DNA of 64,000 nt. It comes from JACKBC01 sp041391125. Its GTDB lineage: Bacteria > Chloroflexota > Anaerolineae > Caldilineales > Caldilineaceae. The notes beneath the pieces are model-generated. The model ran no database searches. It was given only the letters and a program-made list of their open reading frames with translations, and had not been told where the DNA came from. The translations under genes were made by a program, and so were the position numbers. Shown here one piece after another: positions 43,838 through 53,042 of the stretch (its first letter is position 1; every line of letters starts with the position of its first letter). The DNA is taken from positions 62,001-126,000 of the forward strand of contig JAWKON010000012.1 in NCBI GenBank assembly GCA_041391125.1, given 5' to 3'.

Positions 43838-43901
43838 CCTCTCCTCCCCCTGGCCCCTCCTCCCCATGAGTGGGGAGGAGGGGGTTGGGGGGAGGAGAGG
43901 C
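43838..43901. repeat. Hairpin repeat built on CTCCTCCCC/GGGGAGGAG
   Basis: CTCTCCTCCCCCTGGCCCC and its complement flank CATGAGTGGGG. Related sequence lies at 63453-63563. Confidence 0.85.
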
Positions 43902-43924
43902 GGGCCACTTACATTGAACTATTT

Positions 43925-44803
43925 TTAGCGCTTATGGGCTACGACTCCGAAAGCGTCGCGCCGACGCTGAATTTTGGCAAACCCAACCGCGGTCAGACGG
44001 GAAATAACGCCGGCGGTGACGCTGCGCCCGCTTTTGCTTTCGGGGTTGCCGATATAATGAAAAAGTTTGCCCCGCGGCCGCAAGATTCGATACAGTTCGG
44101 CATAGAAATCGCCCGCATAGAGCTGGCCCGCCAGGCTGAACATGGGCGGATCGTGAATAATCTGCGCAAACGATCCATCCGCCATCTCGGCCACCAGATC
44201 AAAGCTGTCGCCAATGAGCTGCGTAATGTTGGGGCGCTCAAAGAGCGCTTGCGACCACGGATTGCAGCGGCAGATTTCCAGCACGACCGGATCCAGTTCG
44301 ATGGTGGTGACGTGCGGCGCGCTTTGGGCAGCGGCGACGGCCGTATAGCCCAGCCCGGTGGCCGTGTCCAGCACCGGTCCGGTGAATGGCCCGGCGGCGC
44401 GGATTTTGGCCTTGGTGTCGCGCTGCGGGTCGGTCCCCTTGATGCGATGCATGGGGATGCCCGAGATCAGCATGGTGGGCGCGGTTTCGCGAACGCCGTC
44501 GTTGGGCAAATTCTCACCGGTGGGCATCAATGAATAGAGGCGATTAAATTCAGGTGAGAACTCTTGTATCTTGTAAATAGTACTATCATTTGCAACGGCA
44601 AAGCAGTTATTCTGGTTCCGAACAATTGTGTCTAAATCCTGCCACAGTACGCAAAGGCCATCCGCCAGTGCAACGCCTGACGCATTCAGAAGCACATCCA
44701 CATGGGTGCGCCCCAGATCCAGCGATACCGCCAGCGTGGATTGGCCGGTTTTGTGCGCGCTCAATAACTGCTGGGCTTGCACGTGCGAGAGTACGGGATT
44801 CAT
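43925..44803 (-). CDS. Class I SAM-dependent methyltransferase (COG2521-like)
   Basis: The C-terminal two thirds form a methyltransferase fold: motif I VLDTATGLGYTAVAAAQ, motif II TTIELDPVV, and IIHDPPMFSLAGQ as motif IV. The N-terminal part is a separate alpha/beta domain. The pattern resembles the predicted methyltransferases of archaea and Chloroflexota grouped as COG2521. The DPP motif suggests an amino-group or nucleic-acid target, which is inference. ATG 44803 overlaps the epimerase stop (ATGA), so the two are coupled. Confidence 0.75.
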   Translation of the reverse strand: MNPVLSHVQAQQLLSAHKTGQSTLAVSLDLGRTHVDVLLNASGVALADGLCVLWQDLDTIVRNQNNCFAVANDSTIYKIQEFSPEFNRLYSLMPTGENLPNDGVRETAPTMLISGIPMHRIKGTDPQRDTKAKIRAAGPFTGPVLDTATGLGYTAVAAAQSAPHVTTIELDPVVLEICRCNPWSQALFERPNITQLIGDSFDLVAEMADGSFAQIIHDPPMFSLAGQLYAGDFYAELYRILRPRGKLFHYIGNPESKSGRSVTAGVISRLTAVGFAKIQRRRDAFGVVAHKR

Positions 44804-45741
44804 GCACTCATCTGCCAAGCTAACTGCGCGCGCAAGCCCTCTACAATGCCGATAGTAGGATCGTACCCGAGCAGATCGCGTGCTTTGGCAACGTCGGCCA
44901 AGGTGCGCGTCTGATCACCTGGACGTTTGGGACCGGCTTTGGTAACGGCTTTTTTGCCCGAAAGCTCCTCTAAAATCGCCAACACGCGGTTGACCGTCAC
45001 CTCTTCACCACCGCCAATGTTAAACGCCTGACCCACGCTTTTGTCCGGCTGCTGCATGGCCAGCACCAACCCCTGTACGCAATCGGCGATATATGTGTTG
45101 CTGCGGCTGTCTTCGCCATCGCCAAAAAAGGTGATAGTTTCGCCATTTAGCAGGGCGCGGATAAAGATGTTGTAGCCCATATCGGGGCGCTGGCGCGGGC
45201 CATAGACCGAAAAGAGGCGGCAGACCGTGATCGGCAGATTGTCTTTGGCGGCGTAGGCCCAGCAGAGCTGTTCGGCGGCCAGTTTGGTAATGCCGTAGGG
45301 CGACACCGGCTCTTTGGGCGAATCTTCGGGTCCGGTGGCAAAGCGGCCATAGACCGATGAAGTGGAGATATTGATGAAATGGGGGCGCTGATTGGGCCGT
45401 GCGGTCACGGCGTCCAGCAGGCGCTGGGTGGCCTGCACGTTGCAGGTCATGTACGAATCGAACTCGCTCCAACTGCGCAGCAGCCCGGCCTGCGCCGCCA
45501 GATGAAAGACCGCGTCCGCACCCTCAAAAAGGGGCGTCAGCTCGTCGCGGCGGAAATCAACTTCGTGAAAGGTAAAATTGGGCTGTTGCCGCAACTGGGC
45601 CAGGTTCTGCTCTTTGAGCGGGCGCGGATAGTACGGAATAAACGCATCCAGCCCCACCACCTGGTGGCCATCGGCAATCAGCCTTTCGCTCAGGTGCGAA
45701 CCCACAAAGCCAGCCGCACCGGTCACAACAATTTTTGACAT
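44800..45741 (-). CDS. NAD-dependent nucleotide-sugar epimerase/dehydratase
   Basis: Extended SDR with VTGAAGFVGSHLSERL, the active-site Ser-Thr-Ser (ISTSSVYG) and Tyr-x3-Lys (PYGITKLAAEQL), then RLFSVYGPRQRPDM and FFGDGEDSRSNTYIADCV. It is closest in pattern to UDP-glucose/UDP-glucuronate 4-epimerases; the exact sugar is uncertain. It likely provides activated sugars for surface polysaccharide. It is first of a two-gene unit with the methyltransferase. Confidence 0.87.
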   Translation of the reverse strand: MSKIVVTGAAGFVGSHLSERLIADGHQVVGLDAFIPYYPRPLKEQNLAQLRQQPNFTFHEVDFRRDELTPLFEGADAVFHLAAQAGLLRSWSEFDSYMTCNVQATQRLLDAVTARPNQRPHFINISTSSVYGRFATGPEDSPKEPVSPYGITKLAAEQLCWAYAAKDNLPITVCRLFSVYGPRQRPDMGYNIFIRALLNGETITFFGDGEDSRSNTYIADCVQGLVLAMQQPDKSVGQAFNIGGGEEVTVNRVLAILEELSGKKAVTKAGPKRPGDQTRTLADVAKARDLLGYDPTIGIVEGLRAQLAWQMSA

Positions 45742-45995
45742 GTGTACATCCTATGTGAAATCAAAATCGAATTAACGTAATAACCCGCACAGTATACTAC
45801 ACGGCGATTCCCAATTCAACTATGTTGTGGTTACTATAATTATTTAAGCTGCTCTTAACATTGGTTAGCACAGAGTTCAAGCAAGCCCCGCCGCCCTCCG
45901 CTATGATGTGGCCACCGCTCACGCATGAAGTCTCACTGCCGAATCCATGTGGGCAAGATACATTCAACCATTTTAAGATAAGGAGTAAAGTAGAT

Positions 45996-46676
45996 ATGAA
46001 AACGAACCGCAGACTGGTCAACCTGCTGGCGGCGGGCAACATTTTGGTGCTACTCATGGTCACGTGGCTGGCGTTTGATAACGGCAATCTGACCAAAGTC
46101 ATGGCCAAAGGTGTGGATACGGCCTCGGCCACATTGGCGTCCATGTGGGGTCCCGCGCCGGCCAGTATCGATCCGGCCACTCTGGAAATGGCCAATGCCG
46201 ATCTGACGGCGGCGCAAAGCCAAAATCAAGAGCTGCAACAAATGGTCGCACTGATGCAGGCCCGCGAAGCCGAATATCAGCAAACCATTGAGAGCGCCAA
46301 CCAGAAGATTGCCCAGTTGGAGCAATTTGGAGTGAGCACTCGTGCGGTCTTCAGCAGCCAAAACAGTGAGTTGGGCGCCACCGTGCAAACTTTGCAGTCC
46401 CGCGAGACCGAATTCCAAAATCGCATCAACACCGCCAACCAGACCATTCGCGATTTGGAAAGCCAATTGACGCAGAATCAGAACGACGTGGCCGGCCTAC
46501 AAGCGCAAAATAGCGAACTGGTGCGTATGCTCAAGGTTATGCAGGAGCGCGAAGTCCAATATCAGGCCGAACTGGAAGCCGCCAATCAAGCGCTGGCCAG
46601 TGCGGCAGGACAGGGCGGCGGCGCCTATGGCGGCGAGCATCACGAGGAACATGGAGAGCATGAGCATGACGACTAA
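45996..46676 (+). CDS. Membrane-anchored coiled-coil protein with His/Glu-rich tail
   Basis: 226 residues from ATG 45996, with AAGGAG upstream. An N-terminal helix (NLLAAGNILVLLMVTWLAF) is a signal anchor. About residues 65-205 form a long coiled coil rich in Gln/Glu with heptad-like repeats (AREAEYQQTIESANQKIAQL; the segment recurs as ETEFQNRINTANQTIRDL and EVQYQAELEAANQAL). The C-terminus is a metal-binding-like tail, GEHHEEHGEHEHDD. I know no family for it. It is the first gene of a cluster with another exported protein, a ferric-reductase-like cytochrome and a two-component system, which suggests an extracytoplasmic metal or redox function. Confidence 0.7.
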   Translation: MKTNRRLVNLLAAGNILVLLMVTWLAFDNGNLTKVMAKGVDTASATLASMWGPAPASIDPATLEMANADLTAAQSQNQELQQMVALMQAREAEYQQTIESANQKIAQLEQFGVSTRAVFSSQNSELGATVQTLQSRETEFQNRINTANQTIRDLESQLTQNQNDVAGLQAQNSELVRMLKVMQEREVQYQAELEAANQALASAAGQGGGAYGGEHHEEHGEHEHDD

Positions 46677-47130
46677 ATCACGCGTATCTAGAGCACCCGC
46701 ATCGAAATATCCGCTGGGCCTGCTCAGGAGCACCATTATTACCGGCAGCCTGTTGGCCACCATGATGGGCGCCCAACTGCTCTCGCAAAACGAGGCCGCC
46801 ACTGCTCTCGCCGAGCCCTCTGTGAATGAAACTTCGTTGACAAATAACGTTGCGCCATCGACCGTACCGCCCGCGTGGCTCACCGCGCTGAAGCCCATTC
46901 CCACTGTGGCCAGCCCCACGCAACTTGCGCTGAGCGAACCGCTCTCCAACACGGCGCCATTGACGGCCATTCCCACCTTGCCGCCACTGCCGGAGGTGAT
47001 CGCACCGCCGCCGGCGCAATCATCCAGCGCCGGTGCGACCGACGCCTCTGCCGTGCTCTCCTACGAACTCAAGGAGATCAAGCCCGTGCAGATGCCGGCG
47101 CCGGTCACCCGTAGCCGCTCTTCACGCTAA
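46666..47130 (+). CDS. Small exported Pro/Ser/Thr-rich protein, unknown
   Basis: 154 residues. ATG 46666 is chosen (GGAGAG seven bases before); it overlaps the end of the coiled-coil gene. A basic start (TTKSRVSRAPASKYPLG) and a hydrophobic helix (LLRSTIITGSLLATMMGAQLL) form a signal anchor. The rest is low-complexity Pro/Ala/Thr (PTLPPLPEVIAPPPAQ) ending in a basic TRSRSSR. No cysteine or known domain. The tight overlap with the coiled-coil gene implies a joint role. Confidence 0.6.
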   Translation: MTTKSRVSRAPASKYPLGLLRSTIITGSLLATMMGAQLLSQNEAATALAEPSVNETSLTNNVAPSTVPPAWLTALKPIPTVASPTQLALSEPLSNTAPLTAIPTLPPLPEVIAPPPAQSSSAGATDASAVLSYELKEIKPVQMPAPVTRSRSSR

Positions 47131-47186
47131 TCGTCTCTGCACTCGGCACATTTCGGGGTAGAAAATGGGTAACTACCAACCCGTTC

Positions 47187-47228
47187 CCTAAGCCCGTCGA
47201 AGGGAACCCGGCCTTCGACAGGCTCAGG
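47187..47228. repeat. Hairpin repeat, TTCGACAGGCTCAG family, copy 2
   Basis: Arms 47187-47203 (two bases changed from copy 1) and 47212-47228. An outer GTAACTAC/GTAGTTAC pair surrounds it. The preceding ACCAACCCGTTCCCT is shared with the 61.96-kb copy. Confidence 0.85.
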
Positions 47229-47250
47229 CCTCGAGGCGCTTAGTAGTTAC

Positions 47251-47354
47251 GAAAATGGCTAATGGTGAATGGTGAATGAGGGTGAGACGAGTAGCCGGTT
47301 TCGTTCACAATTCACCGTTTACCATTCACCATTTACCATTCACCATTTACCATT
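47251..47354. repeat. Hairpin repeat built on ATGGTGAATGGTGAATG
   Basis: The left arm 47251-47279 and right arm 47308-47354, where ACCATTCACCATTT is repeated several times. It lies between the exported-protein gene and the cytochrome gene. Confidence 0.85.
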
Positions 47355-47381
47355 CGTTTATCCTTCTTAGGAAATCAAAAA

Positions 47382-48080
47382 ATGTCTCTCTACCAACCAT
47401 CCCCCGCTTCAAACTTACAAATCGACCTGCCCGCCCGTAGCCCCGTCGCGTCCCGTCTGTTCATCTGGGCCAGCACGGTCAGCTTATTGGCGCTCCTGTT
47501 CTGGCTCATCATGAATACCACGGTGGCATTGCCCGCGCCCCCCGCCCTGCTCACCAGCGAAAAGCTGGCCTGGTATCTGACGCGGGCCAGCGGCACTACA
47601 GCCTATCTGCTGCTCTCCGCTTCCACCGTGTGGGGGCTGCTGTTGAGCACTAAAGTAATTAAAGAATGGCTGCCGGCGCCGGTCGCGCTGGCCATGCACA
47701 ACTACCTATCGTGGACCGCCATCGGGCTTTCGCTGCTGCACGCCTTTGTCCTTCTTTTTGACAGCTACTATACTTATACCGTGGCCAATCTGCTGATTCC
47801 GTTTACCGGACCCTATGAGCCGGGCTGGGTGGGGGCCGGCATCATCGGCTTCTACATTATGCTGCTCACATCCGTCAGCTTTTACTGCCGCCAATGGATC
47901 GGCCAGAAAAGCTGGCGCAAACTGCACTATTTCACCTTTGGCGCCGATCTGCTGACCACGCTGCACGGCTGGCAGGCCGGCACAGACAGCGCCCAGCTTG
48001 CGCCCATCTACTGGATCAGCTTGCTGCTCGTGGCCTTCCTCACCCTTTATCGCATTTTGGACGCATGGAACCGCAGATGA
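47382..48080 (+). CDS. Ferric-reductase-like transmembrane cytochrome b
   Basis: 232 residues with six or more helices. Two pairs of histidines are spaced as heme ligands: H-x13-14-H in AMHNYLSWTAIGLSLLHAF and in KLHYFTFGADLLTTLHGW. This matches the ferric-reductase-like membrane domain shared by FRE, NOX and MsrQ. No FAD/NAD domain is present, so electrons must come from or go to a partner. It would carry electrons across the membrane to an extracytoplasmic acceptor, perhaps a metal held by the His-rich coiled-coil protein (inference). AGGA lies before the ATG. Confidence 0.85.
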   Translation: MSLYQPSPASNLQIDLPARSPVASRLFIWASTVSLLALLFWLIMNTTVALPAPPALLTSEKLAWYLTRASGTTAYLLLSASTVWGLLLSTKVIKEWLPAPVALAMHNYLSWTAIGLSLLHAFVLLFDSYYTYTVANLLIPFTGPYEPGWVGAGIIGFYIMLLTSVSFYCRQWIGQKSWRKLHYFTFGADLLTTLHGWQAGTDSAQLAPIYWISLLLVAFLTLYRILDAWNRR

Positions 48081-48096
48081 CGCAGATATTTTATAT

Positions 48097-48172
48097 GATC
48101 AACAGATTTGAAAGATTCAACAGATTTTTCTCTTCATAATCTATGAAATCTGTGTAATCTGTTGATCATAAA
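48097..48172. repeat. Hairpin, AACAGATTACACAGATT family, copy 2
   Basis: It begins ATGATCAACAGATTTGAAAG and ends AATCTGTTGATCAT, with internal variants of the word. It lies between the cytochrome and the response regulator. Confidence 0.85.
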
Positions 48173-48219
48173 ATCAACTCTGTGTTCCATTGACCGTGCC
48201 TTTTTGAGAGTTGTTGCAA

Positions 48220-48915
48220 ATGCCGAAAATCCTTTTGATCGACGACGACCGTCTGATTACCGAGCCGCTGGTCAAGACCATGACCCAGCAGGGCTATGAA
48301 GTGCAGGCCGCCGACAATGGCCGCCGCGGGCTGGAATTGGCTGCCAGCTATCTGCCCGACCTGGTGGTGCTGGACGTGATGATGCCCGAGCTGGACGGCT
48401 GGAGCGTCTGCCGCCAACTGCGCGAGCGCAGCAACGTCCCCATTCTCATGCTGACCGCGCTGGGCGACGAAGTGGACCGCATCCTGGGGCTGGAGCTGGG
48501 CGCCGACGACTATTTGACCAAACCCTTTAGCACACGCGAACTGCTGGCGCGCATCAAAGCCATGCTGCGCCGGGTCGAACTGGACCGCACCGTCTCGCCC
48601 GACACAATTTTGCAGGTGGGCGATGTGCAGCTCGATCTCAACAGCCGCCACGTTACCAAAGCGGGCGTGCTTCTCAACCTGCGCCACAAAGAATTTGAAC
48701 TGCTGGCGCTCTTGATGAGCCGGGCCGGCCAGGCCGTTTCCCGCGCCGAAATCTTCGATCTGGTGTGGGGCACCGACTGGATCGGCGACACGCGCACGCT
48801 GGATGTCCACATCCGCTGGCTGCGCGAAAAAATCGAAGATGACCCGGCCCAACCCCGCTACATCCAGACCGTGCGCGCCGTGGGCTACCGTTTTGCCACC
48901 GAGGTGATGCTGTGA
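48220..48915 (+). CDS. OmpR/PhoB-type response regulator
   Basis: The receiver domain has acidic pocket DDD at residues 8-10, phospho-acceptor Asp (LVVLDVMMPELDG), Thr (MLTALGDE) and Lys (DYLTKPFS). A winged-helix DNA-binding domain follows (HKEFELLALLMSRAGQAVSR, DVHIRWLREKIEDD, RAVGYRF). It is coupled to the next gene by a GTGA overlap. Its targets are unknown; the upstream cytochrome cluster is the natural guess. Confidence 0.95.
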   Translation: MPKILLIDDDRLITEPLVKTMTQQGYEVQAADNGRRGLELAASYLPDLVVLDVMMPELDGWSVCRQLRERSNVPILMLTALGDEVDRILGLELGADDYLTKPFSTRELLARIKAMLRRVELDRTVSPDTILQVGDVQLDLNSRHVTKAGVLLNLRHKEFELLALLMSRAGQAVSRAEIFDLVWGTDWIGDTRTLDVHIRWLREKIEDDPAQPRYIQTVRAVGYRFATEVML

Positions 48916-50348
48916 GGCCCTTGCAAAGCCTGCGCGGCCGGCTGCTCTTTACCTATTTGGGGCTGATCGTTTTGGGCTTTGGCGGGCTGACCTGGCTGGC
49001 TGGCCGCCAGATTGCCCAGAGCATCTACGACGATTTTTCCAACAACCTGCGCGTGCAGTCCCTGCTGCTGGCATCTACCATCTCGGCTTCGTATGGCGGC
49101 GAAAGCGAACATGGCTATCAGCCGTCACAGTTGCAGTCATTGGTGTTGCAAGTGGCCGGTCATGCCGAGGCACAGGTGACGCTGCTGGACGCCAAAGGGA
49201 ATGTTGTGCTGGACAGTAGCGGTCTGCGCACAGGGGAAAACCTGCGCAACGCCCCCGAAATCATCCAGGCCCAAGGCGGCGTGAGCGGCTACGACGAGCG
49301 GCTCGGCCCTGACGGTGTAGACATGGTCTACACGGCTGCACAAGTTAATTTTGAACATGGCCCGGCGGGCTACGTGCGCTTGGGCGCGTCCGATTTTGCC
49401 CCGCGGCAGGCTGTGCGCCAGCAGTGGCTGATTCTGGCGCTGGGCTTTCTCATTTTTTCCGTGGTGGGAACGTTCATCAGCTTTTGGCTGCTGGCCACGT
49501 TGACGCGTCCGCTGCAGCGGCTGCGCAACACGGCGCTGCTTATGGCCGGCGGCGACTTGAGCCAGCGCGTGGCCCCGGTGGGCCAGGATGAAATTGGCGA
49601 AGTGAGCCGCACCTTCAATCAGATGGCCGAGCGCGTCGAAGCCATGGTGGCCGAACAGCGCGCCTTCGCCAGCAACGCATCGCACGAATTGCGCACGCCG
49701 CTGGCCACCGTGCGCCTGCGCACCGAAGCCCTCCAAGCGGGCGGAGTCGACGGTGAAACCACCGCCCAATATATTGCCGAAATTGACCAGGAAGTGCGCC
49801 GCATGAGCGGTCTGGTCGATGATCTCATCCTGCTTTCGCGGCTAGATGCCAACCGCCTGTCTGCCGGTCAAGAACAGGTGGATATGGCGCGCATGGTGCG
49901 CGCCGTGCTGCGCGACCTGGCTCCGCTGGCGGCGAGCAAAACGATTGCGCTGCATGAAGAGGCCCCGACCGCGCCGTTGCCCAACATTGAAGCCAACATG
50001 AATCATCTGCGCGTGGTCATTCGCAACCTGCTGGAAAACGCCATCAAATATACGCCGGTCGGTGGCTCGGTGACAACCACATTGGCGCAGCGCGAGGGGC
50101 GCATTCAATTGCAGATTGTGGATACCGGCCAGGGCATCGCACCCGCAGATTTGCCGCACCTGGGGCAGCGCTTCTACCGCGGCGACAAAGCCCACTCGCG
50201 CCAGCACGACGGCGTGGGTCTGGGACTGGCGCTGGTCAACTCAATCGTAAATCTGTATCACGGCGAGTTGCGGATTGAAAGCGAAGGCGTGGGCAAAGGC
50301 GCGCGGGCCACCGTGTTGTGGCCCGTTTCTCCTGCCGATACAGGGTAA
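48912..50348 (+). CDS. Membrane sensor histidine kinase
   Basis: GTG start at 48912. Two membrane helices enclose an extracytoplasmic sensor of about 140 residues; a HAMP domain follows, then the phospho-accepting helix FASNASHELRTPLATVRLR. The ATPase domain has N box NLLENAIKYTP, G1 DTGQGIA, the F box RFYRGD and G2 GVGLGLALVNS. It phosphorylates the response regulator encoded just upstream. The sensor domain has no recognisable ligand motif and no His-rich segment. Confidence 0.95.
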   Translation: MRPLQSLRGRLLFTYLGLIVLGFGGLTWLAGRQIAQSIYDDFSNNLRVQSLLLASTISASYGGESEHGYQPSQLQSLVLQVAGHAEAQVTLLDAKGNVVLDSSGLRTGENLRNAPEIIQAQGGVSGYDERLGPDGVDMVYTAAQVNFEHGPAGYVRLGASDFAPRQAVRQQWLILALGFLIFSVVGTFISFWLLATLTRPLQRLRNTALLMAGGDLSQRVAPVGQDEIGEVSRTFNQMAERVEAMVAEQRAFASNASHELRTPLATVRLRTEALQAGGVDGETTAQYIAEIDQEVRRMSGLVDDLILLSRLDANRLSAGQEQVDMARMVRAVLRDLAPLAASKTIALHEEAPTAPLPNIEANMNHLRVVIRNLLENAIKYTPVGGSVTTTLAQREGRIQLQIVDTGQGIAPADLPHLGQRFYRGDKAHSRQHDGVGLGLALVNSIVNLYHGELRIESEGVGKGARATVLWPVSPADTG

Positions 50349-50386
50349 CCCTCCCACGATATTTCCAACATATAGAATTGCAAACT

Positions 50387-50450
50387 CGGATAGGGGAAAC
50401 ACGGATACGAAAAAAGCGTTGTTCCCTATCCGTGATCCTCCCATCCGTGT
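50387..50450. repeat. Hairpin repeat built on CCCTATCCGTG
   Basis: The left arm CGGATAGGGGAAACACGGAT and the right arm with the CCGTG word repeated as its complement. It lies between the kinase gene and rhaB. Confidence 0.75.
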
Positions 50451-50604
50451 TTACAAAAGCTTCCCGGCACATCCCACACCTGACCGCCTTCTGTGAAATA
50501 CATCCCCAATCGATAAGCGAAAATGCCATTGCGCTCAAATCGTGCTATAATTTTTCCACGCAAACCTGAACAAACCCCAATCACCATCATCAAGGAAGTG
50601 ACGC

Positions 50605-52100
50605 ATGAGCCGCGGCGGCAGTTATTTAGCATTTGACCTGGGCGCAGAAAGCGGGCGCGCCATCCTGGGGCAAATTGATGATGCAAAGCTGACCCTGTCC
50701 GAGGTGCACCGCTTTGCCAATACGCCCGTTCTCATTCCCACGGCGCCCGGCCAGCAGACGCTGCACTGGGACGCACCGGGCCTTTGGCGCGAGATCAAAA
50801 CCGGGCTGGCCGCGGCCGCCGCCAAACCGGGGCAGATCCGCAGCATGGGGCTGGATACTTGGGGCGTTGACTTTGGCCTGCTGGACCGTAACGGCGCCCT
50901 GCTGGCCAACCCGGTCCACTATCGCGACAGCCGTACCGACGGCATGATGGAAGCCGCTTTTGAACGCGTTCCGCGCGCCGAAATTTTTGCGCAGACCGGC
51001 ATCCAGTTTATGCAGCTCAACAGCCTCTATCAACTGCTGGCGCTGGTGCACAACCAATCGCCGCTGCTAGACGTGGCCGAGACCTTTTTGACCATGCCGG
51101 ATCTGTTCCATTACTGGCTGACGGGTCGCAAAGCTGCCGAATTTACCAACGCCACCACCACCCAATGCTATAATCCGCTCCAGCGCGACTGGGCGCGCCC
51201 CATGCTGGAAAAGCTGGGCATCCCCACGGCGCTCTTCCCCGAAGTGGTGCAGCCCGGCTCCGTCCTGGGGCCGCTGCGCAGCGATATTGCTGACGAGGCC
51301 AATGCCAGCGGCATTACGGTGGTGACGCCGGCCTGCCACGACACCGGGTCGGCGGTGGCGGCGGTGCCGGCCAACACGCTGACTTTGTTTGGATCAGCTC
51401 CGGCACTTGGTCCATTTTGGGCGTGGAAGTCAATGAGGCGGTGGTCAACGCGCAGGCGCTGGCCTACAATTTGACCAATGAGGGCGGCGTCAACGGTGCC
51501 TATCGACTGAGCAAAAACGTCATGGGCATGTGGCCCATTCAGGAATCGCTGCGCGTGTGGAGTCGGGCCGGGCAAAATTATAGCTATGCCGACCTGGCTC
51601 CGCTGGCGCAGCAGGCCGCACCGCTGCGTTTTCTCGTCGACCCCGATCACGATGATTTCCTCAAGCCGGGCGACATGCCGGCGCGCATCCGCGCCTTTTG
51701 CCGCCGCACCGGCCAGGGCGAACCGGAGAGCCACGCCCAAATTGTGCGCTGCGTGCTGGAAAGCTTGGCCCTCAAATACCGGCTGGTGCTGGAAAATTTA
51801 GAGGCGCTCCTGGGCCGCTCATTGCAGCCCATTCACATTGTGGGCGGCGGTTCGCAAAACGCGCTGCTCAATCAATTTACGGCTGACGCCACCGGCAAAC
51901 CGGTGATCACCGGCCCGGTGGAGGCCACGGCCACCGGCAATATTCTGGTGCAGGCGCTGGCGCTGGGCGATCTCTCGTCGCTGCAAGAGGGCCGTGCGCT
52001 GGTCTGCCGCACCACCGATTTGGGCATTTATGAACCGGGCGCGCGGGCGCCGTGGGATCAGGCGTTTGGCCGCTTTAAAGCGATGATCGGCGCGGCATGA
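50605..52100 (+). CDS. rhaB: Rhamnulokinase, frameshifted
   Basis: This FGGY-type kinase phosphorylates L-rhamnulose to L-rhamnulose 1-phosphate. The first frame has the ATP/phosphate loop FDLGAESGRAILG, LDTWGVDFGLLD and TPACHDTGSAVAAVP. Near 51378 the homology moves to another frame, and one extra G (giving NTADFVWISSGTWS) would restore it. It continues to the adenosine motif VGGGSQNALLNQFTADATG and QAFGRF at 52100. AAGGAAG precedes ATG 50605. First gene of the rhamnose operon. One indel only, so a functional gene with a sequencing error is likely. Confidence 0.92.
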
Positions 52101-52894
52101 GTATGGTTGATAGCGGCGCCGGACCGCTCGATTTTGCGGCGCTGGCTCGCCGCTTTGATGGGACGGGCGTGCGCGCCATTGTGCTGTTGGGCAGCCACGC
52201 CCGCGGGGAGGCCGGTCCGTACAGCGATGTGGATTTGCAGCGGCTGGTGGACGGTGCGCCGGGCGAATTGCCGCCGGGCGATTCCCATTTGATTGACGGC
52301 CATCTGGTGGTGGTGGGCACGGTCACGCCCGCCGAGGTGGCAGCCTGGTTCACCGAGCCGCAGCAGGCGACCCATATTGTGCTGGGCCTGCAATCGGCGC
52401 AGATGCTGATTGATCGGGACAACTATTTTGCCCAAATTCAGGCCCGCGCCCGTGCTTTTCGCTGGGATGACGCGATGCAGGCCAAAGCCAATATTTACGC
52501 CAGCGCGCAGATGGTGGGTTGGATCGAAGAGGCGCACAAAGCGCTGCAAGGGCTCATGTATGACGACGTGGGGCGGCTGCTGCTGGGGCGCTTTGGCCTT
52601 TCATGGGGGCTGCTGGGGCTGGTCAAGGTGCAGCGCGGCATTATGTTGACCACTGAAAATGAAATGCTGACGCGCGTCATGGGAAGCGTGGGCACGGATA
52701 CGGAATGGGCGCGGCTCTGTCGTACTGCCTTTGGGCTGCACGAAACGGGTCAACCGCCGCCATCTGTGCATGACGAGGTGCGCGCCGGACTGCGGCTTTA
52801 CGTGGAGACAGTAGAGTTGCTGGCGAATGCGATCCAACCCGAGCACGCTCTGCTGATCGATCAAACTGTTGAACGAATTGAATCATTTTTATGA
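52097..52894 (+). CDS. Nucleotidyltransferase-domain protein in the rhamnose operon
   Basis: The N-terminal Pol-beta-type nucleotidyltransferase site is clear: VLLGSHARGEAGPYSDVDL (about residues 29-47) with G-S and D-x-D. A helical C-terminal domain of about 150 residues follows (KANIYASAQMVGWIEEAHKA), the layout of aminoglycoside or small-molecule nucleotidyltransferases. It overlaps the rhaB stop (ATGA) and precedes rhaI. A nucleotidyltransferase is not part of the known rhamnose pathway; it may act on a related sugar phosphate or have joined the operon by chance. Confidence 0.8.
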   Translation: MSMVDSGAGPLDFAALARRFDGTGVRAIVLLGSHARGEAGPYSDVDLQRLVDGAPGELPPGDSHLIDGHLVVVGTVTPAEVAAWFTEPQQATHIVLGLQSAQMLIDRDNYFAQIQARARAFRWDDAMQAKANIYASAQMVGWIEEAHKALQGLMYDDVGRLLLGRFGLSWGLLGLVKVQRGIMLTTENEMLTRVMGSVGTDTEWARLCRTAFGLHETGQPPPSVHDEVRAGLRLYVETVELLANAIQPEHALLIDQTVERIESFL

Positions 52895-52919
52895 GACAGT
52901 CTCCAGTAATTGCGAATTA

Positions 52920-53014
52920 AAAGGATGATCAACAGATTACACAGATTTTAGAGATTTCTGATCATAGCATTATAAAATTTCATAATCATAAAAATCTCTT
53001 AAATCTGTTGATCC
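52920..53014. repeat. Hairpin, AACAGATTACACAGATT family, copy 3
   Basis: It starts GATGATCAACAGATTACACA and ends AAATCTGTTGATCC around an A/T-rich centre. It lies inside the rhamnose operon, upstream of rhaI. Confidence 0.88.
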
Positions 53015-53042
53015 AAACTCAAAAAGCAAGGAACCAAACCAA

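Noticed and set aside
45742..45995. Riboswitch in the leader of the His-rich coiled-coil gene
   Set aside because: The region has TATAAT at 45835-45840 and some pairing potential, but no match to a riboswitch consensus I know.
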